Part shown: positions 1-8,757 of the stretch, in pieces | Layout: every line of letters begins with the position of its first letter | Position numbering within the stretch: the stretch's first letter is position 1 | Assembly (NCBI GenBank): GCA_015491995.1 | Contig: WGFY01000068.1 | Span: 1-64,000 of the forward strand | Reading direction: 5' to 3' | DNA length: 64,000 nt | Source: Mesoaciditoga sp. | GTDB taxonomy: Bacteria > Thermotogota > Thermotogae > Mesoaciditogales > Mesoaciditogaceae | Program-made: the position numbers and the translations under genes | Notes under the pieces: model-generated | Told to the model about the DNA's origin: nothing | The model's input: only the letters and a program-made list of their open reading frames with translations | The model's database searches: none

Positions 1-855
1 TATTCGCACAAACTAGGCACAGGATGGATAGATGTTGAAGAAGAAGAAAAATTCAAAGTCATATCTCCAGGTGTGAATTTGAAAATCTTCAATCAAAATC
101 TTTTGATTGAAGACCATTTTGTCGAGAAAAAGCTTGATAAAATCATTAAAAAGCATACAAATGCTCGAAGATTTGCATTGCCTTTGATAATTCTATCAAG
201 CCGTATTGACGCAAAAAAGAATCACATTTCAGCTTTAAAAGCCTATGCCCAAGACGAATGGCTAAAAGAACACGCTAATTTTTTAATAGTGGTTCGGGGA
301 ATGAAAGATGTGTACAAAGAGTACAAGAACCTCGACAGTCCCGAAAGATCCGTGTTTGAAACGCTGATAAGCTTGATCGATAAAGAAAAGTTAAACGATC
401 ATGTCTTCTTCTTAGATATAAACGGTCAAAAAGAGTTGGCGTCACTTTACAGAATCGCTTCTAATAGGGAATCTGTTTTTTGTAATCCAGCTCTCTACGA
501 ACCATTTGGGCTATCTATAATAGAGGCAATGGCATGTGGTTTGCCAATTGTGGCAACGAAAAATGGAGGTCCGTCGGAAATACTTAAAGAATCAAAAGAA
601 GAATATGGAATACTTATAAATCCGGAGAGACCATCGGAAATAGCAAATGGCTTTGAGTTTGTTTTAAAAGACAAACAAGCATATCAAGAATTCAAGGAGA
701 AGGGCATAGGCAGAACAAAGACCAAATACACTTGGCAAGAAACGGCCAAGCAGTACCTTCAAGCCATTGAAAAAAAAATAAATCTTTCATTTGAAAAACC
801 AGGGGTTCCAAAGTACTTTCTCTTTGGAGAATTAGCTCCTAAGCTGAACATTTGA
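1..855 (+). CDS. GT4-family glycosyltransferase (sucrose-phosphate-synthase-like), 5' truncated by window edge
   Basis: Frame is open from base 1 (YSHKLGTGWIDVEEEEKFKVISPGVN...), so the ORF-track start at 73 is internal; GT-B motifs PALYEPFGLSIIEAMACGLPIVATKNGGPSEI. Confidence 0.85.
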   Translation, partial: YSHKLGTGWIDVEEEEKFKVISPGVNLKIFNQNLLIEDHFVEKKLDKIIKKHTNARRFALPLIILSSRIDAKKNHISALKAYAQDEWLKEHANFLIVVRGMKDVYKEYKNLDSPERSVFETLISLIDKEKLNDHVFFLDINGQKELASLYRIASNRESVFCNPALYEPFGLSIIEAMACGLPIVATKNGGPSEILKESKEEYGILINPERPSEIANGFEFVLKDKQAYQEFKEKGIGRTKTKYTWQETAKQYLQAIEKKINLSFEKPGVPKYFLFGELAPKLNI

Positions 856-858
856 GGA

Positions 859-2346
859 ATGTTGCGCATGTGGGCTGTCATCTTGAAAACGATCTTTTAC
901 TGGCTCGGAATTCCATGGGCTGTTGTTGCGCTTTTTGACGTCTTTACAACGGCGCCATTTCACTTCATTTGGGCAATTGCGCTTGGGTTAATTGGCATAT
1001 TTTGGTCTCTTCTTTCAAGTGTTTATTTGCTTTTGAGTGGAAATGGATTGCCGTTTTTTGGTAGAAAATCTCCTAAAATACTTGTAACTTGTGGACCATA
1101 TTCAACGTCCAGGCATCCTGCATATTTCGGATATATCGTCTATACCCTCGGATTTTATTTGCTCTTCAACCCTCTGGCAATTGTAGGATGGGTAGCTGAG
1201 ATCTTTTCCATTTTGCTCTTGATCTTTGTGGAAGAGCGTTCTCTTGCAAAAAAATTCCCGGAATATGCGGGATACAAAAAGAAAAAATCATCTCTTATTC
1301 CTTTGAGAAAATGGGAAACTGACAGGGTAAAAGATCCACCTTTTCTCTTTGCCATTTTGTATATCGTGGGAAAGTTTATCATAAGATTTTTCTACGATGT
1401 TAAAGTCTATGGGAAAGCACATATTCCAACGCCACCGTATGTGATGATATCAAATCACAACTGCTATTTTGATCCATTCTACATTATGGATGCGATGAAT
1501 GTTTACATGAAAGCGCCTCTAAGCTGGGCTCACTATGAACGTATGAAATGGCTTATAGATAACGTGGGAATGTTTCCCATAAAACGCTACACCACGGACT
1601 CTACTGCCGTTTTGAAGATGGTTAGGACTTTGAGAAAGAAAGGGGTTGTAGGTATTTTCGTCGAAAACGAAAGAAGTTGGGATGGAAGACCTCTTAACGT
1701 TAAAAACGGTATTGATCGGCTACTTGAAACACTGAGAATGCCCATTTTGCCTGTGAGAATAGAAAGGGCACATTTGATGTGGCCGAGGTGGGGATCCCAC
1801 TTTCATAAGGGTAGAGTGAATGTCGTGATCGGGAAATTGGTTGATGCGAAAGATTATTCAAAGGCCATAGATTTTGTATTAAAAGATACAATAACTATAA
1901 ACTCGGTATACAAAGATTACCGAGGAATAGAATCCTATCTTTGGAAATGTCCAGAATGTGGAACAGTTGGCGGCATAGAATCCAGCAAGAGTGGTTTTGG
2001 ATGCTCCCACTGCCACAGAAAATGGCATTTCCCAACTGTTGAAGAGGTTAGAATTATGCATGATAGCATATTTCCTTCGCACTTTGAGGAACTTCCAATA
2101 TTTGACGAGGCCATTGTGGATGGTATCGAGTCGACTATCACATTGACTAAGGAACAAATAAAAATCGGGCAAAACACCCTCCCGCTTTTTTCTGTGAAAG
2201 CCACTCTTATGGAATCACGTCATGACTTTTACATTTATACCGGGAAATTGTTTGAAATCCGTCCCCTTTCCACATCACCGTTGATGTGGAAAGAATGGAT
2301 GGATTTCTTAAAGAAAGGAGATACGAATTATTGGAGGTATCGTTAA
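859..2346 (+). CDS. Fusion protein: N-terminal isoprenylcysteine/phospholipid methyltransferase-like membrane domain + PlsC-type acyltransferase + C-terminal zinc ribbon
   Basis: GPYSTSRHPAYFGYIVYTLG and EERSLAKKFPEYAGYKKK typical of ICMT/PEMT; NHNCYFDPF (NHxxxxD) and ENERSWDGRPL of PlsC; CPECG...CSHCH zinc ribbon. Confidence 0.75.
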   Translation: MLRMWAVILKTIFYWLGIPWAVVALFDVFTTAPFHFIWAIALGLIGIFWSLLSSVYLLLSGNGLPFFGRKSPKILVTCGPYSTSRHPAYFGYIVYTLGFYLLFNPLAIVGWVAEIFSILLLIFVEERSLAKKFPEYAGYKKKKSSLIPLRKWETDRVKDPPFLFAILYIVGKFIIRFFYDVKVYGKAHIPTPPYVMISNHNCYFDPFYIMDAMNVYMKAPLSWAHYERMKWLIDNVGMFPIKRYTTDSTAVLKMVRTLRKKGVVGIFVENERSWDGRPLNVKNGIDRLLETLRMPILPVRIERAHLMWPRWGSHFHKGRVNVVIGKLVDAKDYSKAIDFVLKDTITINSVYKDYRGIESYLWKCPECGTVGGIESSKSGFGCSHCHRKWHFPTVEEVRIMHDSIFPSHFEELPIFDEAIVDGIESTITLTKEQIKIGQNTLPLFSVKATLMESRHDFYIYTGKLFEIRPLSTSPLMWKEWMDFLKKGDTNYWRYR

Positions 2347-3602
2347 AGTAATCTCTTTTTTAGGGGACCAACCCAAAGGGTTTCCAATATAACAGTGGTT
2401 AAAACCACTATGACCGTGACACTCAAAATCGTTTCTCCCCATTGGATCAACTGCACGTTATGTGAAGATCTTCCAAGTGCTAAAGGTAAACTTGCAAGCG
2501 CAGCCGGTACAACACCACGAGGACCTTCCAAGGAAATGAAAACGTATTCTTTCCACGACCATCTATTAAGTGGTAACAGTGTGCTCACGGCAACTGGTCT
2601 TGCAAAGAAAACAACCACTCCTGCAATTATACTTCCAAAAAGTAGATTGTTGGTTATTATCCCAAGATCCAAGCTTGCTCCAAGAAGTAAGAAGATGAAG
2701 ACAGTTGACAGATCGGAAAGATGTCCGTTGAAAACCATCTCCGCATTCAAGGCTTTTTGTACACCTTCAGGTTCTTTGTGCTTTTTAAAGAATATCTTAT
2801 GATTGCCAAGAACTATTCCAATAACAGTTGCCACCAAATATCCAGATGCTTGCAGCGCTTCGCCAATAAAAAATCCTCCAAAAGCAATGGACAAAGAATA
2901 AATAACAGGAGCTCTCTCCAATTTAAGCCATCTGATAAGCCAATAACCTAAAATTCCAAGTCCTGCGCCTATAGCGATTGAACCTCCAACTTCATATATA
3001 AAGAACAGAATAGCGGCCGGATAAATCGTGGTATATCTTGCAATCGCTTCCAAAAGGTGCGCGCTTTGAGCGGTTGGAAGTATGAACGCAATTGCAAGCG
3101 ATGTTAAAACTATACCCAAAGGATCGTTGAATATAGACTCCGTTACTACAACCGTTTTTATATTCTCATTCACTTTGTTTTGTCTGAAGAGTGGTATGAG
3201 CGTTGCCGGATCCGTTGCGGATATTATCGCGCCAAATAAAAATCCTACTTTAAAGGGAAGATGGAAAAGCAACGAAAAAGCCACTGCGGCAATTGCAGCC
3301 GTCACGAGCAAACCAATGGTATCCAACAGGCCAATGGTGGACATATGTTTTTTTAAAAGAGTCCATTTCAACTCTTGACCTTCGGTGAAGAGGATTATAA
3401 CAAGCCCAAATACTCGCACGTAGTTAAAAATGTAGTGAGCCATTTCTCTGTTAATGGCTCCCATGATGGGTCCAAATATCATTCCGATGATTATCAAAAT
3501 TGGCACGAACGATATGTGCACTCTTTCACTAAAAAGATACGATATCATACCTAAAAACATCACCAGTGCCAACGTATAGGCTAGCGCATCTACATTCAAC
3601 AC
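2343..3602 (-). CDS. CPA1-type sodium/proton antiporter (NhaP-like)
   Basis: Multi-TM protein with SATDPATLIPLF, ESIFNDPLGIVL and SLEGPRGVVPAALA motifs. Confidence 0.85.
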   Translation of the reverse strand: MLNVDALAYTLALVMFLGMISYLFSERVHISFVPILIIIGMIFGPIMGAINREMAHYIFNYVRVFGLVIILFTEGQELKWTLLKKHMSTIGLLDTIGLLVTAAIAAVAFSLLFHLPFKVGFLFGAIISATDPATLIPLFRQNKVNENIKTVVVTESIFNDPLGIVLTSLAIAFILPTAQSAHLLEAIARYTTIYPAAILFFIYEVGGSIAIGAGLGILGYWLIRWLKLERAPVIYSLSIAFGGFFIGEALQASGYLVATVIGIVLGNHKIFFKKHKEPEGVQKALNAEMVFNGHLSDLSTVFIFLLLGASLDLGIITNNLLFGSIIAGVVVFFARPVAVSTLLPLNRWSWKEYVFISLEGPRGVVPAALASLPLALGRSSHNVQLIQWGETILSVTVIVVLTTVILETLWVGPLKKRLL

Positions 3603-3684
3603 AAAGCATCACTCCTTCTTCATCACAGGGATTCTACACCTATTTTTATAAGTTTTTTTTAAGATTTCACTACAACTCAAAATT

Positions 3685-5304
3685 TCAACGAATATTTCTC
3701 ACTACTTGTCCGATCATTGGAAGAAAATCCTTCTTTCGAGACATGACCTTGTCCAACCTTACAGGTTGTTCTCGAGCATTGAATTTGTTTAAGCAAATCG
3801 AATCACCAGAAACAAAAAGATCGCTTGCATTCTCAAAGACATTCGTGAAAAGTGCAAAGAAACAATCCATACTCATCACTCTTCTCAGATAATCCATCTT
3901 AGCCTTTATTTCTTCAGAATGTCCTTCGCTATACTCAAATGAAGGCACCATCGCTTGAGATATTATCACATTTTTCTCAAACAAAACGTAACGCTTGGTG
4001 TCCCTTGTTAAAATTTCTTCCAAAGATAGTCCATCAAATTTCATACCCGCTTCTACGAGCTTTGTTCCGAATTTCTTTATATCGACTTTTGCTATTTTGG
4101 CCAAATAATTTGCAATTTTCACATCAGAGGGAGTTGTTGTTGAAAGCCTCAGTACCAAAGTATCGGAGAGAATGCCACTTAGAAGCACTCCCGCAATTTC
4201 ACGTGTCAATTTCACATTGAATTCCATGTATTTTTTCGCTATGATGGTACAAGTAGAGCCTAAAGGATCGTTTAAAAACTTTATCGGTCTCAGTGTGCTT
4301 ATGGTCCCTAATCGGTGGTGATCTATTATTTCTAATATCTCAGCTTTTTCAATTCCGTCCACCGCTTGAGCGTATTCGTTGTGATCAAGCAGTATGACAG
4401 ATTTATGAATATCTTCCATCAAAGTAGTTCTTGTGATAACACCGAGGAGCTTTTCGTCATCATCCACCACACAGGCGCTTCTAAATTTAGATGAGTATAC
4501 AAGTTCTCTTGCATAATCAAGGGTGTCTTCCATTCTAAGAGTGGGGACATACTTCGTCATTATCATCTTCGCAGGAAGTGACAAGTTGATCATTTTTCCT
4601 ACGCCAAAAGCATCAAGAGATGTTGAAAGCACTGACGTGTTATGTGCTTTAGCTTCTTTTTCCACTCTTTCTCCAACAGGTGCATTATCCACGACGATCA
4701 AAGATGCTATTCCGGAATCTATCAAAGCTAACTGGGCAGGTTCATCATCACCAACCACTGCCACATCGTCGGAAGAAAGCTTTGAAAGCGCTACGTGCAA
4801 CGCATCGACAGCGGTGTACACTTTTCCGCTTAAAAAATCGCTGCCTTTCACAACGATTCTGGCTCTCAATATTCGAGCAAGAGTTTCCAATCTTATGGGT
4901 GCAACACGAAGTGGCTCTATTTTAAGCCTTTTCACGTAAACCTTTGCAAGACCCCGTTCGCTGATAAGTCCCACAAGTTTTCCATCAGCATTTGCTATGG
5001 GAACATTTTTTACATCATGTGAATCCATCAAAGCTGCCACATCAACTGTTGGAACATCTTCACCTGCGCTTACGAGTGGAGGAATACGAATATCGGATAC
5101 TTTTGCTTCCACGCTCTCCACATATATTGGTAACTTCATTTTGAAAAAAGAAAGGGCAAACTCTGTTTCAGAATTGATTTCACCACAGCGAGCCGCTGTA
5201 TATTCAGCGTTGTCAACACTGTTCAAAAAATTTGCATATCCAATAGCACTGCAAATACTATCGGTGTCTGGATTTTTGTGACCGATCACGTATATCTTGC
5301 TCGT
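3685..5304 (-). CDS. ppaC: Family II (DHH-DHHA2) manganese-dependent inorganic pyrophosphatase with inserted CBS/DRTGG regulatory region
   Basis: SKIYVIGHKNPDTDSICSAIGYANFLN, DHHRLG, CBS repeats; start placed at ACG (5304-5302) rather than the GTG at 5289, see findings. Confidence 0.85.
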   Translation of the reverse strand, partial: TSKIYVIGHKNPDTDSICSAIGYANFLNSVDNAEYTAARCGEINSETEFALSFFKMKLPIYVESVEAKVSDIRIPPLVSAGEDVPTVDVAALMDSHDVKNVPIANADGKLVGLISERGLAKVYVKRLKIEPLRVAPIRLETLARILRARIVVKGSDFLSGKVYTAVDALHVALSKLSSDDVAVVGDDEPAQLALIDSGIASLIVVDNAPVGERVEKEAKAHNTSVLSTSLDAFGVGKMINLSLPAKMIMTKYVPTLRMEDTLDYARELVYSSKFRSACVVDDDEKLLGVITRTTLMEDIHKSVILLDHNEYAQAVDGIEKAEILEIIDHHRLGTISTLRPIKFLNDPLGSTCTIIAKKYMEFNVKLTREIAGVLLSGILSDTLVLRLSTTTPSDVKIANYLAKIAKVDIKKFGTKLVEAGMKFDGLSLEEILTRDTKRYVLFEKNVIISQAMVPSFEYSEGHSEEIKAKMDYLRRVMSMDCFFALFTNVFENASDLFVSGDSICLNKFNAREQPVRLDKVMSRKKDFLPMIGQVVRNIR

Positions 5305-5307
5305 ACT

Positions 5308-7149
5308 TTATTCCCCCTTTAGGTGCACATCTAACAGAAGTAAATCGGTTGGCGTAACACCTTGAATTTTTGCAGCTTGACTGAGATCTTTAGGCTTAAA
5401 TTTGTTAAGTTTTTGAACGGACTCGGTAGAGAGCCCCGAAATTTTTGAAAAATTAAAACCATCAGGTATTCGCACTTTCTCGAGATTTTGAAGTTTTTTC
5501 ACACTAACGAGTTCTTTTTGAATATAACCACCATATTTTGCTTCTATCTCAATTTCTTTTATAGCTTCGGAATCCATAAAGGGTTCTGGATCGTAGGGTT
5601 TTACATCTTCATATGTAATTTTGGGAGCACGCAACAAACTCAAAAGCGATACGTGCTTTTCAGTTTTGAGTTTTCCTTTTAATTCTTCTGGGACTTTTAA
5701 ATGTATCTTTCCAAGTCTTTCTATACCATCATTAACGTTTTTCTCAAGCCTCAACACACGTTCGTAAAACCCTTTATCTATCAATCCTGCCTCATAAGCG
5801 TACTTTGTCAATCTTAAATGTGCGTTGTCATCTCTCAAAAGCAACCTGTATTCCGCACGTGAGCTTAACATACGGTAAGGCTCGTCCACACCTTTAGATG
5901 TGATGTCATCTGTCAAAACACCTATATATGCCTCGTATCGTCTCAAAATGATCTGCTTACCACCTTTGAGTTTCAATCCGGCATTTATACCGGCAACCAT
6001 TCCCTGGCCAGCCGCTTCTTCGTACCCACTTGTTCCGTTGATCTGACCGGCCAAATACAGATTTTCAACAATTCTGGACTCTAACGTCTGATAAAGCTGC
6101 GTTGGATCAGCATAATCGTACTCTACAGCGTAAGCTGGGCGAATGATCCTGGCATGTTCTAACCCTTTCAAAGTATGAAGCATCTCTATTTGTGTGCTGT
6201 AAGGCAAAGAGGTGCTGAAACCGTTTATGTAATATTCCAAACTTTCTTTTCCTTCTGGTTCTACAAAAAGTTGATGAGAATCTCTATCTGGGAACTTTAC
6301 AACCTTATCTTCAATGGATGGACAATACCTTGGACCAATGGAGTTGATGAGTTTCACATCACCGTACATAGGAGAAAATTTCAAATTTTCGCGTATTATC
6401 TCATGCGTCTTGACATTAGTCCTTGTAATATAACATGGATAATCTTTTGAAAGAACTACCGCTTTGTCTCTGTAAGAGAATGCCAAAGGATCATCAGACG
6501 TATCTTGCCGTTCAAGAGTGGAAAAGTCTATTGAAGATTTGAGCACCCTTGGCGGTGTTCCAGTTTTAAATCTTGACATTCTTATTCCAACTTCTTTAAG
6601 GCTATCCGTAAGTCCTTCAGCAGGAGGCTCTCCCATACGCCCAGCAGGCAAAGAATTCGGACCTATGAATATCCTTCCACCTAAAAATGTCCCCGTTGTC
6701 ACTATAACCGCATGACAATCATATTTTATGCCGAGTGCTGTTCCAACACCGTTCACACGCCCTTTATCAACGAAAATCCTCGTTGCAATCCCTTGGCGAA
6801 GGGTCAAATTCACATGATCAAGGATAACCTGTTTTGCCCTTAGTGAATAAGCGTATTTGTCAACTTGCGCACGCAAAGCTCTAACTGCAGGACCTTTTGA
6901 GGTGTTAAGTATGCGTATGTTTATCATGGCACGATCCGTAATGCGCGCCATTTCCCCTCCCAATGCATCTACTTCCCTGGCAATTTGCCCTTTTGCCGGT
7001 CCTCCGATCGCCGGATTGCATGGTGTCCATGCAATGGTATCAAGGTTTATTCCAAGCAACAGCGTTTTCAATCCTTGCTTTGCGGTGACTAAAGCTGCTT
7101 CTGTTCCGGCATGACCAGCTCCTATTACCACAACATCGTACTTTTCCAA
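5308..7149 (-). CDS. mnmG: tRNA uridine-5-carboxymethylaminomethyl modification enzyme MnmG (GidA)
   Basis: [14 protein letters not shown] motif, [38 protein letters not shown]. Confidence 0.97.
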   Translation of the reverse strand: MEKYDVVVIGAGHAGTEAALVTAKQGLKTLLLGINLDTIAWTPCNPAIGGPAKGQIAREVDALGGEMARITDRAMINIRILNTSKGPAVRALRAQVDKYAYSLRAKQVILDHVNLTLRQGIATRIFVDKGRVNGVGTALGIKYDCHAVIVTTGTFLGGRIFIGPNSLPAGRMGEPPAEGLTDSLKEVGIRMSRFKTGTPPRVLKSSIDFSTLERQDTSDDPLAFSYRDKAVVLSKDYPCYITRTNVKTHEIIRENLKFSPMYGDVKLINSIGPRYCPSIEDKVVKFPDRDSHQLFVEPEGKESLEYYINGFSTSLPYSTQIEMLHTLKGLEHARIIRPAYAVEYDYADPTQLYQTLESRIVENLYLAGQINGTSGYEEAAGQGMVAGINAGLKLKGGKQIILRRYEAYIGVLTDDITSKGVDEPYRMLSSRAEYRLLLRDDNAHLRLTKYAYEAGLIDKGFYERVLRLEKNVNDGIERLGKIHLKVPEELKGKLKTEKHVSLLSLLRAPKITYEDVKPYDPEPFMDSEAIKEIEIEAKYGGYIQKELVSVKKLQNLEKVRIPDGFNFSKISGLSTESVQKLNKFKPKDLSQAAKIQGVTPTDLLLLDVHLKGE

Positions 7150-7230
7150 TTCAGATCACCTTTCATGTTCCAAATTTTGTTAAAACTTGACATTTAAGTT
7201 AAAAAGTGGTACCATTTAGGATGGTAAAAC

Positions 7231-7253
7231 AAAAAGGCGGTGAAATTCACCGC
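7231..7253 (-). terminator. Rho-independent terminator of the tRNA(CAT) gene
   Basis: Stem GCGGTGAA/TTCACCGC (7237-7253) followed on the minus strand by CTTTTT. Confidence 0.7.
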
Positions 7254-7269
7254 ACGTGTTTTTTTGCAT

Positions 7270-7345
7270 TGGTGGGCTCAGGTGGACTCGAACCACCGAC
7301 CGCCCGGTTATGAGCCGGGAGCTCTACCAACTGAGCTATGAGCCC
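7270..7345 (-). tRNA. tRNA with anticodon CAT (Met or Ile2), CCA encoded
   Basis: GGGCTCATAGCTCAGTTGGTAGAGCTCCCGGCTCATAACCGGGCGGTCGGTGGTTCGAGTCCACCTGAGCCCACCA folds as a cloverleaf; anticodon loop CTCATAA. Confidence 0.95.
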
Positions 7346-7357
7346 TTAAACGAATAG

Positions 7358-7386
7358 ATTATAAACTAATTGGCCGTTTATGTCAA
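7358..7386 (-). promoter_or_regulatory. Consensus sigma70-type promoter for tRNA(CAT)
   Basis: Minus strand TTGACA - 17 nt - TATAAT, just upstream of the tRNA. Confidence 0.85.
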
Positions 7387-7424
7387 GGTGGGATACGCGA
7401 GGAAAAGCGAGGTGATTGGAAACA

Positions 7425-7586
7425 ATGGTTTATGAAACAGATCCTGTAAAGACTCTTCTTCCTAAGTATCCCCGTTTAGTCATAATAAAGGCCGCGTTCA
7501 ATTTATTCAAAGATCATAAAAAGATAAGCAGCAAAGCCTTAAAAAGGATCATAGAAGAAGAATTCGAAAAATGTGGAAGTAGCTAA
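7425..7586 (+). CDS. Small hypothetical protein, 53 aa (MVYETDPVKTLLPKYPRLVIIKAAFNLFKDHKKISSKALKRIIEEEFEKCGSS)
   Basis: ATG preceded by GCGAGGTGAT Shine-Dalgarno-like sequence, coding-like composition, followed by a strong terminator; below the ORF-track length cutoff. Confidence 0.6.
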   Translation: MVYETDPVKTLLPKYPRLVIIKAAFNLFKDHKKISSKALKRIIEEEFEKCGSS

Positions 7587-7602
7587 ACGTTAATTTCATG
7601 GG

Positions 7603-7637
7603 AAAAAGCAGAGTGTACTTACACTCTGCTTTTTTTT
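7603..7637. terminator. Bidirectional intrinsic terminator between the 53-aa ORF and the EamA gene
   Basis: AAAAAGCAGAGTGTA-CT-TACACTCTGCTTTTTTTT; stem GCAGAGTGTA/TACACTCTGC with A- and T-tracts on both sides. Confidence 0.9.
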
Positions 7638-8500
7638 GGGGGGTGCACCAGCTGGGAAAATATTGCCGCTCCAACTATCAAACTGAACCCGATAAGCTGG
7701 GTAGTTGAAAATCTTTCTCCCATTAAAATCATAGAAAAAACAGCGGCTACAATAGGCTCACCTGCATAGATAAATGCGGAAGGAATCGTTCCCACATTTT
7801 TTTGATGCTTCATTTGAATCAGTACTCCAAAAACGCTTGCAAAAATTGCAATAACCGCGATCATTGCGACTATTTTGAAATCCCAGTTGTCATGATGAGG
7901 ACTTAAGAAATAAAACGGAATGTTTGTAATTGTCACGAACATCATCTGATAAAAAGTGAGCGTTATGTGCTTGTTTTTCAATCTCTTCGTCAACACGGTT
8001 GTTGAAACAACCTGAAATGCGAAAGCGATCGCACAACCTAATGTAAGTAAATCACCGTAATTAGGAGAGAATATTTCCCCAGACAAATTGGAAAGATATA
8101 TTCCAGCAGTGGCTATTAACAAAGCAAAGATCGTGCTTAGCCTTATCGAAATACGTTCTACGAATATCGCCACAAACGGTATAAGAACAACGTAAAGCGA
8201 GGTGATGAAACCACTTTTGGCAGGTGTAGTATAAACCAATCCCCAAGTTTGAAAGATGTAACCAAAAGAGATGAGAAGTCCAAGGATCGTTCCTTCTTTC
8301 CAAACTCTTACAAAATCCTTTTTAATAGTTGGAAAGAAAAGAATTAGCATGATCACATCTGCAACGAAAAATCTTGAGATGTTTAGGGAAAAAGGGGAAA
8401 TTCTGCTTAAAATCATCTTCTCCAAAGAAAAAGTTATTCCCCATATAATCACCAATAAAATGAGTAGAAGCGCACTTCTTATTTCATCTTTTCTTCTCAT
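7619..8500 (-). CDS. EamA/DMT-family transporter
   Basis: 10-TM EamA pattern (WGITFSLEKMIL, AKSGFITSLYVVLIPFVA, GEPIVAAVFSMILMGERFSTTQLIG); start at MRRKDE with upstream GGAGGGAGC. Confidence 0.85.
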   Translation of the reverse strand: MRRKDEIRSALLLILLVIIWGITFSLEKMILSRISPFSLNISRFFVADVIMLILFFPTIKKDFVRVWKEGTILGLLISFGYIFQTWGLVYTTPAKSGFITSLYVVLIPFVAIFVERISIRLSTIFALLIATAGIYLSNLSGEIFSPNYGDLLTLGCAIAFAFQVVSTTVLTKRLKNKHITLTFYQMMFVTITNIPFYFLSPHHDNWDFKIVAMIAVIAIFASVFGVLIQMKHQKNVGTIPSAFIYAGEPIVAAVFSMILMGERFSTTQLIGFSLIVGAAIFSQLVHPPKKSRV

Positions 8501-8595
8501 GCTCCCTCCATTAAATTCGTTAATTATGCTAACTATTTTGTAGCTTATCACAAAAAGTTTTAAAATGGAACCGGTTCAAATTGAAAAAGGAGAAA

Positions 8596-8676
8596 ATGTA
8601 CGCACTATCCACTTCATGTGGCAACACATCTTGTTGGAATTGTGGCGAGACTCATGACTGTTCTGGCAGGAAGTAG
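8596..8676 (+). CDS. Possible 26-aa cysteine-rich peptide (MYALSTSCGNTSCWNCGETHDCSGRK)
   Basis: ATG closely preceded by AAAAAGGAGAAA; four Cys spaced C-x4-C-x2-C-x5-C; very short, other frames are also open. Confidence 0.25.
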   Translation: MYALSTSCGNTSCWNCGETHDCSGRK

Positions 8677-8757
8677 ATCGATGCCAACCATTCTGATGTT
8701 CACTGAGAAAAGCATAAGTATGCTATAATTATTAAAAATGACAAGGGGTGAAGAAGC

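Noticed and set aside
4523-4939. 138-aa ORF antisense to ppaC
   Set aside because: Typical shadow ORF opposite a conserved gene; Ser/Thr-rich and no motif.
7187-7215. Plus-strand promoter TTGACA-17-TACCAT upstream of the tRNA terminator
   Set aside because: Poor -10 and no plus-strand gene follows; could only make a very short RNA ending in the hairpin, which I cannot support.
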